From CBIFWW01 sp966186435 (lineage in GTDB: Bacteria > Pseudomonadota > Gammaproteobacteria > Enterobacterales > Enterobacteriaceae): a stretch of DNA of 30,516 nucleotides. This document shows, in pieces, positions 23,901 to 30,516 of this stretch. The notes below the pieces were generated by a model that searched no databases, had not been told where the DNA came from, and saw only the letters and a program-made list of their open reading frames with translations. Position numbers and translations under genes: made by a program. How positions within the stretch are numbered: position 1 is the stretch's first letter; each line of letters opens with the position of its first letter. Location of the stretch: positions 1 to 30,516 of the forward strand of contig CBIFWW010000020.1 in assembly GCA_966186435.1 (NCBI GenBank), in the 5' to 3' direction.

Positions 23901-24371
23901 TTAAGCCTTAATGGCTTCTAACACATTAATCATTTCAAGCGCGGTCATAGCGGCTTCCGCCCCTTTGTTACCGGCCTTGGTGCCAGCACGTTCGATGGCT
24001 TGTTCAATACTTTCGGTGGTCAGTACGCCGAAGGCAACCGGGATACCGGCTTCTTGTGCAACCTGGGCCAGACCATTGCTGGCGCCACCTGCGACGTATT
24101 CAAAGTGGGCTGTACCGCCACGGATAACGGTACCCAGCGCGATGACGGCATCATACTTGCCGGTCTTCGCCAGGGCACTTGCCGCCAACGGCAGCTCGTA
24201 TGCACCCGGTACCCATACCACGGTGATGTTGTCTTCTTTCACCTGGCCGATACGTTTCAGCGCATCAATAGCACCTTCCAACAGGCTGTCATTGATGAAG
24301 TTGTTGAAACGGGCGATGGCGATGGCAACACGGGCGGACGGCGCTGCGACGTTAGCTTCAATAATGTTCAT
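23901..24371 (-). CDS. ribE: 6,7-dimethyl-8-ribityllumazine synthase (riboflavin synthase beta)
   Basis: Condenses the ribityl-aminouracil with 3,4-dihydroxybutanone 4-phosphate to form lumazine, the penultimate riboflavin step; assembles into a 60-mer shell. The start at 24371 (AAGGA five bases upstream) gives MNIIEANVAAPSAR and 156 residues, the E. coli length. Catalytic H89 with R84 lies in GTVIRGGTAHFEYV. Also called ribH. It is 118 bases after ribD, enough room for a weak internal promoter, though none is convincing. Confidence 0.98.
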   Translation of the reverse strand: MNIIEANVAAPSARVAIAIARFNNFINDSLLEGAIDALKRIGQVKEDNITVVWVPGAYELPLAASALAKTGKYDAVIALGTVIRGGTAHFEYVAGGASNGLAQVAQEAGIPVAFGVLTTESIEQAIERAGTKAGNKGAEAAMTALEMINVLEAIKA

Positions 24372-24489
24372 ATTCTTCCTTAATGGGTTCATTGGCCCCT
24401 AAGGGGGGCGGATTCTATCATAATCTTTAAACCATGTCCCTAAGCCTGACGAACATGATTGGGGGAATTATTAACGCAGCGCGTTATGC

Positions 24490-25593
24490 TTAAGCTGGCG
24501 TCAGGTGCAGACATATATCTGGCCCCACCCGGCGAACATCGCTAAAGGTAAAGTCAGGGGCGTTGGCCAGTTTTTCAAGGCCTGGCAACGCACAAAGGCC
24601 ACGGGCATCATTACCCAGCAGTTTTGGGGCCATATACACTATCAGCTCATCCACCACGCCCGCTTGCAATAATGCACCGGCGAAGGTAGGGCCAGCCTCA
24701 ACCCACAGGCTATTAATCTGACGTTTGCCGAGCTGCATCATCAGTAAGACCAAATCGAGATGGCCCTGATGCTCTGGCACCACTAGCTGCTCTACCCCTT
24801 GCGGCCAGGCTTGATTATCCGCCTGTGGACGCACCAGCCAGGTCTCCCCCGGTTGCGCGATAATGCGGTGCTGAGGGGTAACCTGGCATTGGCGATCCAT
24901 CACAATCCGCACCGGTTGGCGCAGGTTCTGCTGCGGATAGGCAGCTTGGGTATCGGCACCCAGCTCATCCCAGCGAACAGTCATGGCCGGATCGTCGGCC
25001 AGCACCGTTGCCGCTGTAGTAAGAATAGCGCCACTTTGGGCGCGCAGGCGCTGAACGTCACGCCGGGAGTGTGGCGAGGTGATCCACTGGCTTTCACCAC
25101 TTTGCATGGCAGTACGGCCATCCAGAGAGGCCCCCAGCTTTAACTGGATCCAGGGGAAACCGGTGCGCATGCGCTTCAGGAAACCACGGTTAATGGCTTC
25201 TGCTTCATTCATCATTAGCCCGTGGCTGACGTCTATCCCTTCCTGAGACAAACGATACAGGCCGCGCCCCGCCACCTGCGGGTTAGGATCTTGCATGGCA
25301 GCAACCACCCGAGTGACCCCGGCGGCAATTAGCGCTTCGCAGCATGGCGGCGTGCGCCCATGGTGGCTGCAAGGTTCAAGGGTGACGTAGGCGGTGGCAC
25401 CCCGGGCTTTATCCCCGGCCATCCGTAGGGCGTGGACTTCGGCGTGGGGTTCCCCGGCGCGGTAATGGAAGCCTTCCCCGACAATCTCCCCGTCACGGAC
25501 AATCACACAGCCGACGTTGGGGTTGGGATGAGTGGTAAAACGCCCCTGGCGCGCCAGCATCAGCGCCCGGGCCATGTACAATTCATCACGCAT
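24490..25593 (-). CDS. ribD: Bifunctional diaminohydroxyphosphoribosylaminopyrimidine deaminase / reductase
   Basis: Carries out two successive riboflavin steps: deamination then NADPH reduction of the pyrimidine intermediate. 367 residues, E. coli length. N-terminal cytidine-deaminase-type domain has the zinc site H50, C75 and C84 with catalytic E52 (HAEVHAL and PCSHHGRTPPCC). The C-terminal reductase domain (from about 147) begins IQLKLGASLDGRTA. The start lies two bases after the nrdR stop. Confidence 0.98.
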   Translation of the reverse strand: MRDELYMARALMLARQGRFTTHPNPNVGCVIVRDGEIVGEGFHYRAGEPHAEVHALRMAGDKARGATAYVTLEPCSHHGRTPPCCEALIAAGVTRVVAAMQDPNPQVAGRGLYRLSQEGIDVSHGLMMNEAEAINRGFLKRMRTGFPWIQLKLGASLDGRTAMQSGESQWITSPHSRRDVQRLRAQSGAILTTAATVLADDPAMTVRWDELGADTQAAYPQQNLRQPVRIVMDRQCQVTPQHRIIAQPGETWLVRPQADNQAWPQGVEQLVVPEHQGHLDLVLLMMQLGKRQINSLWVEAGPTFAGALLQAGVVDELIVYMAPKLLGNDARGLCALPGLEKLANAPDFTFSDVRRVGPDICLHLTPA

Positions 25594-25595
25594 GA

Positions 25596-26045
25596 TCAGT
25601 CCTGTAATTTTGCGATTTCTTCGCCAAATTCACGAATATCTTCGAAGCTGCGGTAAACCGACGCAAAGCGGATATAAGCCACTTTATCCAGTTTTTTAAG
25701 CTGCTCCATCACCAGGCTACCCAACATTTTGCTCGGCACTTCCCGTTCACCGGTGGCCCGTAGTTGGGATTTAATATGGTTGATGGCCATTTCCACGTCA
25801 TCAGCGCTAACCGGGCGCTTCTCCAACGCGCGCAGCATGCCGCTCCGTAACTTGTCTTCGTTGAAGGGTTCACGCACTTCGTTGCTTTTAATAATGCGTG
25901 GCATCACCAGTTCAGCGACTTCAAAAGTGGTGAAGCGCTCATGGCAAACCAGACACTGACGGCGGCGGCGTACTGAGGCACCTTCGCCAACCAGGCGGGA
26001 GTCGATCACTTTGGTGTCCACAGCAAAACAAAATGGGCAATGCAT
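25596..26045 (-). CDS. nrdR: NrdR, repressor of ribonucleotide reductase genes
   Basis: Zinc-finger/ATP-cone repressor that senses ATP/dATP and represses nrd operons at NrdR boxes. 149 residues, E. coli length. N-terminal zinc ribbon C3, C6, C31, C34 with RRRRQC between; ATP-cone domain from about 49 to 139 (VMPRIIKSNEVREPF...). AGGA precedes the ATG. First gene of the riboflavin/nusB operon, divergent from yajI. Confidence 0.98.
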   Translation of the reverse strand: MHCPFCFAVDTKVIDSRLVGEGASVRRRRQCLVCHERFTTFEVAELVMPRIIKSNEVREPFNEDKLRSGMLRALEKRPVSADDVEMAINHIKSQLRATGEREVPSKMLGSLVMEQLKKLDKVAYIRFASVYRSFEDIREFGEEIAKLQD

Positions 26046-26076
26046 AGCGCTTCCTGACGAAAAACAAATGATGGCT

Positions 26077-26104
26077 AGTTTACCCTGAAGTTACCTGACA
26101 ACAA
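26077..26104 (-). promoter_or_regulatory. Putative promoter of nrdR-ribD-ribE-nusB-thiL-pgpA
   Basis: Minus strand TTGTTG (4 of 6), 16-base spacer, TAAACT (4 of 6), giving a short leader before the nrdR ATG. It is the best match in the divergent region but not strong. Confidence 0.4.
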
Positions 26105-26191
26105 AGGTAGCGTGCGCTTTGGGACAATGGATCACTGCATTAACCGCAGCGGCGGGCTAAACTGGGCGGATAACAACATCAGGAAATGACC

Positions 26192-26755
26192 ATGAGACCA
26201 CTACGTTACCTTACGCTTTTATCACCAGTATTTGCCTTGTCATTGGTGGCCTGTGCCCCACAGGCGGAGGTGCGCCAGGTGCATTCTGAAGTAAAATTAC
26301 TCACCAAAGAGATGACGACGCTCAATCAACAAACGGTAAAGATTACCCAGCAAAATAGCCTGAACGCGAAGTCCACCAGCGGGGCCTATTTACTACCCGG
26401 CTCCAAGACCCCTGCCCTGCTGAAGAGCCAACTGGGAACGCTGAAACTAACCCTCAGCAACCTTCAAGGCGAGGCCAACGGCAGCCAGGCGATGCTGAAA
26501 ATCAGCAGCGATTCCGATACACCGCTCCCCGCCTTTAATGCCAGCATAGAGTGGGGCCAGATCCAAGGGACCTTGGATAATTTCCAAGAGGTGAATGCCC
26601 AGAGCCAGGTGATTTCCGCCCCAGGCAGCATACTGGCCCCGACTGACGTATCTATCCCGCTAAAACTGAGCGGCACCCCGCCAGACCAAGTAGGCTTTGT
26701 CCGCGTCCACGACATTCAACCGCTGCTGGGGGCCGACCAGCAGCCAGTGCAATAA
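26192..26755 (+). CDS. yajI: YajI, DUF3251-type lipoprotein
   Basis: Lipoprotein of unknown function. Two ATG codons lie close together; 26192 is chosen because AGGA is seven bases upstream, while the ATG at 26186 is only one base from it. This gives 187 residues with signal MRPLRYLTLLSPVFALSLVAC, lipobox LVAC and acylated C21. After it comes a short polar helical stretch (VRQVHSEVKLLTKEMTTLNQ) and a beta-rich domain with the family stretches YLLPGSKTPALLKSQ, GQIQGTLDNFQEV and VGFVRVHDIQP. E. coli YajI has 179 residues. Sits next to tsx, as in E. coli. Confidence 0.93.
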   Translation: MRPLRYLTLLSPVFALSLVACAPQAEVRQVHSEVKLLTKEMTTLNQQTVKITQQNSLNAKSTSGAYLLPGSKTPALLKSQLGTLKLTLSNLQGEANGSQAMLKISSDSDTPLPAFNASIEWGQIQGTLDNFQEVNAQSQVISAPGSILAPTDVSIPLKLSGTPPDQVGFVRVHDIQPLLGADQQPVQ

Positions 26756-27070
26756 TCCGCCATACGCACCCCGTTACATCCAACAGCACTAAATGCGAGA
26801 CATCAGTCACGCTTTAGTGCTCCAGATTCTCTTGAATACCCTAAGAAAATGACTATATCCGCTATTTTGGCTACAATCCCCGCCGTAAAATGCGTGTAAA
26901 CGTGAACGCAATCGATTACTTAAATCTATGGAATGTGAAATCAGACATTTTTTTGTGACCAAAGATTTCTATAATAGGCGCGAATAATTCCCACGCTGCG
27001 GCATGGGTATAAAACAAAAACAGGGAAGCGCATTTCCCCCAAGTTCCTCCCTCTTAACAGTGGCAAAACG
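26756..27070. other. Intergenic region yajI-tsx
   Basis: 315 bases without a gene. It contains an imperfect stem-loop (26785-26821: AGCACTAAA, then GCG, pairing with CGC and TTTAGTGCT), which lacks a T-tract, followed by the tsx control region: two CRP-like sites and a TATAAT. The tsx leader is about 90 bases. Confidence 0.7.
26901..26975 (+). promoter_or_regulatory. tsx promoter with tandem CRP sites and probable CytR site
   Basis: TATAAT at 26970-26975. Upstream, TGTGAAATCAGACATT (26934-26949) is centred 28 bases before the -10 hexamer, that is near -40, and CGTGAACGCAATCGAT (26901-26916) is centred 33 bases further up, near -73. This geometry and much of the sequence match the E. coli tsx P2 promoter, where CRP binds at about -40 and -74 and CytR binds between. 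Both CRP sites have only one good half. Confidence 0.65.
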
Positions 27071-27952
27071 ATGAAAAAAATTATTTTAGCGGCAGGCGCT
27101 GCATTGGCACTCAGCGGTTCAATTGCTGCCCATGCAGCAGAAGATAAAAGCAGCGAGTACCTCTCCGACTGGTGGCACCAGAGCGTTAACGTGGTAGGGA
27201 GCTATCACACCCGCTTCGGGCCACAGCTGCGTAACGACACCTACCTGGAGTATGAAGCCTTCGCTAAAAAAGATTGGTTCGATTTCTACGGCTATATGGA
27301 TGCCCCGGTATTCTTCGGTGGTAACACTGATGCCAAGGGTATCTGGAACCACGGCTCCCCGCTATTTATGGAAATTGAACCCCGTTTCTCCATCGACAAG
27401 CTGACCGGCACTAACCTGGGCTTCGGTCCATTCAAGGAATGGTACTTCGCCAACAACTACATCTACGACATGGGCCGCAACGAATCCGGCCGCCAAAGTA
27501 CCTGGTATATGGGTCTGGGTACGGATGTAGATACTGGCCTGCCAATGAGCCTGTCCCTGAACGTGTACGCTAAGTACCAGTGGCAGAACTACGGTGCCAC
27601 CAACCAGAACGAATGGGATGGCTACCGTTTCAAAGTGAAATACTTTGTGCCAATCACCACCCTGTGGGGCGGTAACCTGAGTTATATCGGCTTTACTAAC
27701 TTCGACTGGGGTTCAGACCTGGGCGATGACAGCGGTAAAGTGAATGGCCGCGATCTGCGTACCAATGATTCTATTGCCTCAAGCCACATTCTGGCGCTGA
27801 ACTATGATCACTGGCACTACTCCATCGTTGCCCGTTACTTCCACCACGGTGGTCAGTGGAACGATGGCAACACCCTGAACTTCGGTGGCGGTGATTTCAC
27901 CGTGAAATCCACCGGTTGGGGTGGGTACTTCGTGGCGGGTTATAACTTCTAA
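27071..27952 (+). CDS. tsx: Tsx, nucleoside-specific outer-membrane channel
   Basis: Twelve-stranded outer-membrane barrel for nucleosides and deoxynucleosides; in E. coli also the receptor for phage T6 and colicin K. 293 residues (E. coli 294). Signal peptide of about 22 residues ending AAHA, mature protein beginning AEDKSSEYLSDWW; the last residue is Phe, the usual barrel end. Strand regions such as FTNFDWGSDLGDDSG and YDHWHYSIVARYFHHGGQW are conserved; the loop near DSGKVNGRDLRTND differs from E. coli, as expected for surface loops. Own promoter and terminator. Confidence 0.97.
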   Translation: MKKIILAAGAALALSGSIAAHAAEDKSSEYLSDWWHQSVNVVGSYHTRFGPQLRNDTYLEYEAFAKKDWFDFYGYMDAPVFFGGNTDAKGIWNHGSPLFMEIEPRFSIDKLTGTNLGFGPFKEWYFANNYIYDMGRNESGRQSTWYMGLGTDVDTGLPMSLSLNVYAKYQWQNYGATNQNEWDGYRFKVKYFVPITTLWGGNLSYIGFTNFDWGSDLGDDSGKVNGRDLRTNDSIASSHILALNYDHWHYSIVARYFHHGGQWNDGNTLNFGGGDFTVKSTGWGGYFVAGYNF

Positions 27953-27995
27953 GCATCTACTTAGATAGACTTTATGGTTATCTCTTTGCAAAACT

Positions 27996-28020
27996 AAGCC
28001 GGTCATCGACCGGCTTTTTT
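27996..28020 (+). terminator. Rho-independent terminator of tsx
   Basis: Perfect 9-base stem AAGCCGGTC / GACCGGCTT, 3-base loop, six T residues; 43 bases after the tsx stop. Confidence 0.93.
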
Positions 28021-28027
28021 GTGCCTG

Positions 28028-29419
28028 CTATTCAAAGACCAGGGCACTGTGCTTGTCCAGCAACCACGGTCTTAAATAGCCGACAGAATTCGAAAACGGC
28101 AATACGGCTTGAGGCAGACGGATCCCCAACTGATGCTGAATATAGTCCCGGCGGGCCTCAATCCGCGCCCATAATGCAGGGTATTCGGCGGCAATCTGTT
28201 GACGCAAAGCCTCATCGGCCAGCGCCACGGTATCCTCAATGCTGGCCCCAGCATAACCCGCGTGGGACGGGATAATATCAATCTGGAAGATCATCCCGCT
28301 TTGCAATTGAATCGCTGATCCCGGCATCACCGGGGAGCATAGCCACTCTTCATCCGCCACCAGATGGCCGGGGTTCAAATGCCAGTGGTGCTCGGCCTTA
28401 GGTAGCACCGTTTCCACCAACTGATATAACTCGCCACCGGTCATACCGATACGCAGATTTTCCAGCCAGGTGACTACCGCCTTGTAATAAGGGATCGCGA
28501 CCTTCTCTAGATAATCCGCCACCTGGGGGGCCAACTCGCTTTGCTGCGCCACCACATAGGCCGCCCGGCTGGTTAAGCCGCCCTTATAGCTGGCGGTGAG
28601 GGAGAATTTATCACCAAGGCGAATCACTTTATCGGAAGGATAAAGATCGGCACTGGCAAACCGGTCACCGGTGGCGGCAATGGAAATCACATTGTGGGCC
28701 TGGCCCTCTGCCGCCAGCAACCCACCGATCTGCTTTTCAGTCTTACCGATGTCGATGGCATTCAGGGCCTTTAGCACCGCCGTCGACGCCAGATTGGCCC
28801 CATACTCATAATGGGCCAGCTCATTAGCGTTGTTGATGGTGCGCGCCCCGCCGTTAGGGTTGATAAACAGGCCGGTGGCATTCACCAGGCTTACCTTTTT
28901 GCCTGTCGCGTCACGGATAGCATCAAGGATAAAGGCCGGTATATCGAACATCTTTTCACTACCCGGCCCGCTAAACAGCTTCCAGCCGGCGATGCCAATA
29001 GCGCTATCCTGCGGGAGTCCGGCCTGGCGCAATTGTTCCGTCAGGCTCTCGGCCCCGGTCATCGGTTGATTAGGCAATGAGAACCAGGGTGCGGTGACAG
29101 TGCGGTTCTCCAGCCGGGCGTGGGCCGCCAGCTTGAGGTTTTCATTCCCCAATACCAGCACTGCCTCCCCATTGCTGTGCAGCACCAGCAACGCTTCTTC
29201 AAAGCGCGGAATAAACCCGGTGAGGTATTCAAAGTTGCCGCCGTGCTCTTTATCGGCATACACCACCAGGCTTTTAAGGTTATGTGCCTGCATCCGTTGC
29301 AACAGGGCAGCTTTACGGGCGGCCAGAGTGCTGTCAGTCAGTGGCGTGGAAGGAATATGCTCCCAGCATTGGGGCTGAGGCAGGGTTTTGAGGACGATGT
29401 TGCGCGGGGATGGGGCCAT
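28028..29419 (-). CDS. M24 (pita-bread fold) family protein, aminopeptidase P-like, with altered metal ligands
   Basis: 463-residue cytosolic protein with the two-domain layout of aminopeptidase P/prolidase/creatinase: an N-terminal creatinase-like domain (about 35-190; LKSLVVYADKEHGGNFEYLTG) and a C-terminal M24 domain (about 205-410). The canonical five ligands are two Asp, one His and two acidic residues. Here H352 (NPGHL), D381 (IFQIDIIP) and E395 (SIEDTV) remain, but the strand that normally carries both Asp (pattern ..DAG..xxDxTR) reads FSLTASYKGGLTSRAAYV at 272-289, with Thr/Ser in their place. A two-metal peptidase mechanism is therefore doubtful; a creatinase-like or non-enzymatic role is possible. 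GGAG lies nine bases before the ATG. It occupies the place of yajD between secF and tsx. Confidence 0.8.
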   Translation of the reverse strand: MAPSPRNIVLKTLPQPQCWEHIPSTPLTDSTLAARKAALLQRMQAHNLKSLVVYADKEHGGNFEYLTGFIPRFEEALLVLHSNGEAVLVLGNENLKLAAHARLENRTVTAPWFSLPNQPMTGAESLTEQLRQAGLPQDSAIGIAGWKLFSGPGSEKMFDIPAFILDAIRDATGKKVSLVNATGLFINPNGGARTINNANELAHYEYGANLASTAVLKALNAIDIGKTEKQIGGLLAAEGQAHNVISIAATGDRFASADLYPSDKVIRLGDKFSLTASYKGGLTSRAAYVVAQQSELAPQVADYLEKVAIPYYKAVVTWLENLRIGMTGGELYQLVETVLPKAEHHWHLNPGHLVADEEWLCSPVMPGSAIQLQSGMIFQIDIIPSHAGYAGASIEDTVALADEALRQQIAAEYPALWARIEARRDYIQHQLGIRLPQAVLPFSNSVGYLRPWLLDKHSALVFE

Positions 29420-29486
29420 CAGAAGTTACTCCATGTAATCGGTGATGTCTTTACTGAGGATATCCTGATTCACGGGGAGCAGTCAT

Positions 29487-29515
29487 AAAAAATCCCAGCC
29501 AATTGACCGGGATTT
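29487..29515 (-). terminator. Rho-independent terminator of secF
   Basis: Minus strand: AAAATCCC, 12-base loop, GGGATTTT continuing into six T residues; 24 bases after the secF stop. It separates secF from the M24-fold gene. Confidence 0.75.
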
Positions 29516-29538
29516 TGTTTTTTCAGCTGCGCTGGTAG

Positions 29539-30510
29539 TTAAGGCAGGATAGACGGCTGATCCGCCCCTTCCTTCTCAACTTTTTGCTGTAGCATGTGTT
29601 CGCGACGCATGCCCAGTTTTAACGCCAGTGCCGAGGCCACATAGATGGAAGATGCCGTACCGATGGTGACACCAATTAACATGGTCAGGGAGAAGCCCTT
29701 AAGCATGGAGCCACCGAAGAGATACAGCATCAGGATAACCATCAAGGTTGTCCCGGAGGTGATCAAGGTACGGTGCAGCGTTTGGGTCAATGACACGTTA
29801 AAGATTTCGTAAGGGCTACCGCGACGAATCTTGCGGAAGTTCTCACGAATACGGTCAGATACCACGATGCTGTCGTTCAATGAGTAACCGATAACCGACA
29901 TCAGAGATGCCACAATGGTCAAGTCAATCTCAATATGGAACAGTGACAACACGCCCATGGTGATCACCACGTCGTGGGCCAGAGCGATAACCACCCCCAC
30001 CGCCAGACGCCATTCAAAACGGAAGCCGACATAAACCAAGATACAGATCAGCGCCGCCAGCAGTGCCAGAGCACCGTTCTGCGCCAGATCCGCCCCAACG
30101 CTCGGGCCAACGAATTCAATTCGTTTTACCGAGGCGTTCTGGCTGGTTGATTCATTAATCACGTTAAGTACCTTGCTGCCCAGCTCCTGGCCGCCATTGG
30201 CACCCGTAGCTGGTGGCATACGTACCACGATATCGCGGCTGCTACCGAAGTTTTGCAGCAGCGGATCGGCAAAGCCGGCGTTTTCCAGGGCTGCACGCAT
30301 CTGGTCCATGTCGGCTGGTTTTTCCAGGGTGATTTCAATGACGGTACCGCCAGTAAAATCCAGACCCCAGTTGAAGCCACGCACGCCCATCACAACGATG
30401 GCGAGGATTAACAAGATGCCAGAGATACCAAAGGCCCAGTAATCCCAGCGCATAAAGTCATAGACTTTACGGCCGTGGTTCAATTGTTCAACAGTATATT
30501 CCTGTGCCAC
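29539..30510 (-). CDS. secF: SecF, protein translocase accessory subunit
   Basis: RND-family partner of SecD in the SecDF-YajC complex, using the proton gradient to drive late steps of SecYEG export. 323 residues, the E. coli length, starting at GTG (30510) with MAQEYTVEQLNHGRKVYDFM. One N-terminal helix (about 27-44), a periplasmic domain starting FNWGLDFTGGTVIEI, then five helices from about 145. Conserved GYSLNDSIVVSDRIRENFRKIRRG carries the proton-path Asp/Arg. The gene is complete but its ribosome-binding site and secD lie beyond the window. Confidence 0.98.
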   Translation of the reverse strand: MAQEYTVEQLNHGRKVYDFMRWDYWAFGISGILLILAIVVMGVRGFNWGLDFTGGTVIEITLEKPADMDQMRAALENAGFADPLLQNFGSSRDIVVRMPPATGANGGQELGSKVLNVINESTSQNASVKRIEFVGPSVGADLAQNGALALLAALICILVYVGFRFEWRLAVGVVIALAHDVVITMGVLSLFHIEIDLTIVASLMSVIGYSLNDSIVVSDRIRENFRKIRRGSPYEIFNVSLTQTLHRTLITSGTTLMVILMLYLFGGSMLKGFSLTMLIGVTIGTASSIYVASALALKLGMRREHMLQQKVEKEGADQPSILP

Positions 30511-30516
30511 AACGCA

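Noticed and set aside
26785..26821. Terminator of yajI
   Set aside because: The stem is reasonable (9 bases plus 3 with one bulge) but has no T-tract and a 13-base inner loop, so I list it only as structure in the intergenic region.
1..30516. Undescribed multi-gene defence or metabolic system
   Set aside because: All genes but one match a conserved syntenic core region with known families; no cluster of unknown genes, toxin-antitoxin pair, integrase, or reverse transcriptase-type gene was found.

Overview
The window is a core-chromosome stretch of a gamma-proteobacterium of the order Enterobacterales. Nearly every gene can be recognised by protein-level identity to Escherichia coli K-12, and the gene order is that of the E. 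coli 9-10 minute region read in reverse: lon-clpX-clpP-tig-bolA-yajG-ampG-cyoABCDE-yajR-yajQ-panE-yajL-thiI-xseB-ispA-dxs-yajO-pgpA-thiL-nusB-ribE-ribD-nrdR-yajI-tsx-secF. It is not E. coli itself: yajD is missing between tsx and secF, an M24-fold protein sits there instead, and an ERIC-like palindromic element lies between thiI and xseB. I cannot assign family or genus from this window.

Layout. (1) 1-4469, minus strand: the protein quality-control block lon (first 11 codons only), clpX, clpP, tig, then bolA; sigma32-type promoters are visible before lon and clpP. (2) 4769-6874, plus: lipoprotein YajG and the muropeptide permease AmpG. (3) 7410-12201, plus: the cytochrome bo3 operon cyoABCDE, with an ArcA-like site, a sigma70 promoter and a closing terminator. 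(4) 12367-15948: the transporter yajR, then divergent yajQ / panE-yajL. (5) 15994-20855: thiI, divergent from the isoprenoid operon xseB-ispA-dxs. (6) 20917-21891: aldo/keto reductase yajO. (7) 21932-26045, minus: nrdR-ribD-ribE-nusB-thiL-pgpA. (8) 26192-27952, plus: lipoprotein yajI and the nucleoside porin tsx with a deoP2-like CRP/CytR control region. (9) 28028-30510, minus: the M24-fold protein and secF, the latter cut off from secD by the window edge.

Functional links: dxs and ispA supply isoprenoid precursors (DXP also feeds thiamin synthesis, with thiI and thiL nearby, and farnesyl diphosphate is the substrate of CyoE for heme O). Clp/Lon/trigger factor handle protein folding and turnover. 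I found no mobile element with a transposase, no CRISPR array, no tRNA or rRNA, no phage genes and no sign of an undescribed multi-gene system. The most unusual items are the M24-fold protein with substituted metal ligands at the tsx-secF junction, a perfect inverted repeat that could mask the yajO ribosome-binding site, and the ERIC-like element beside the thiI promoter.
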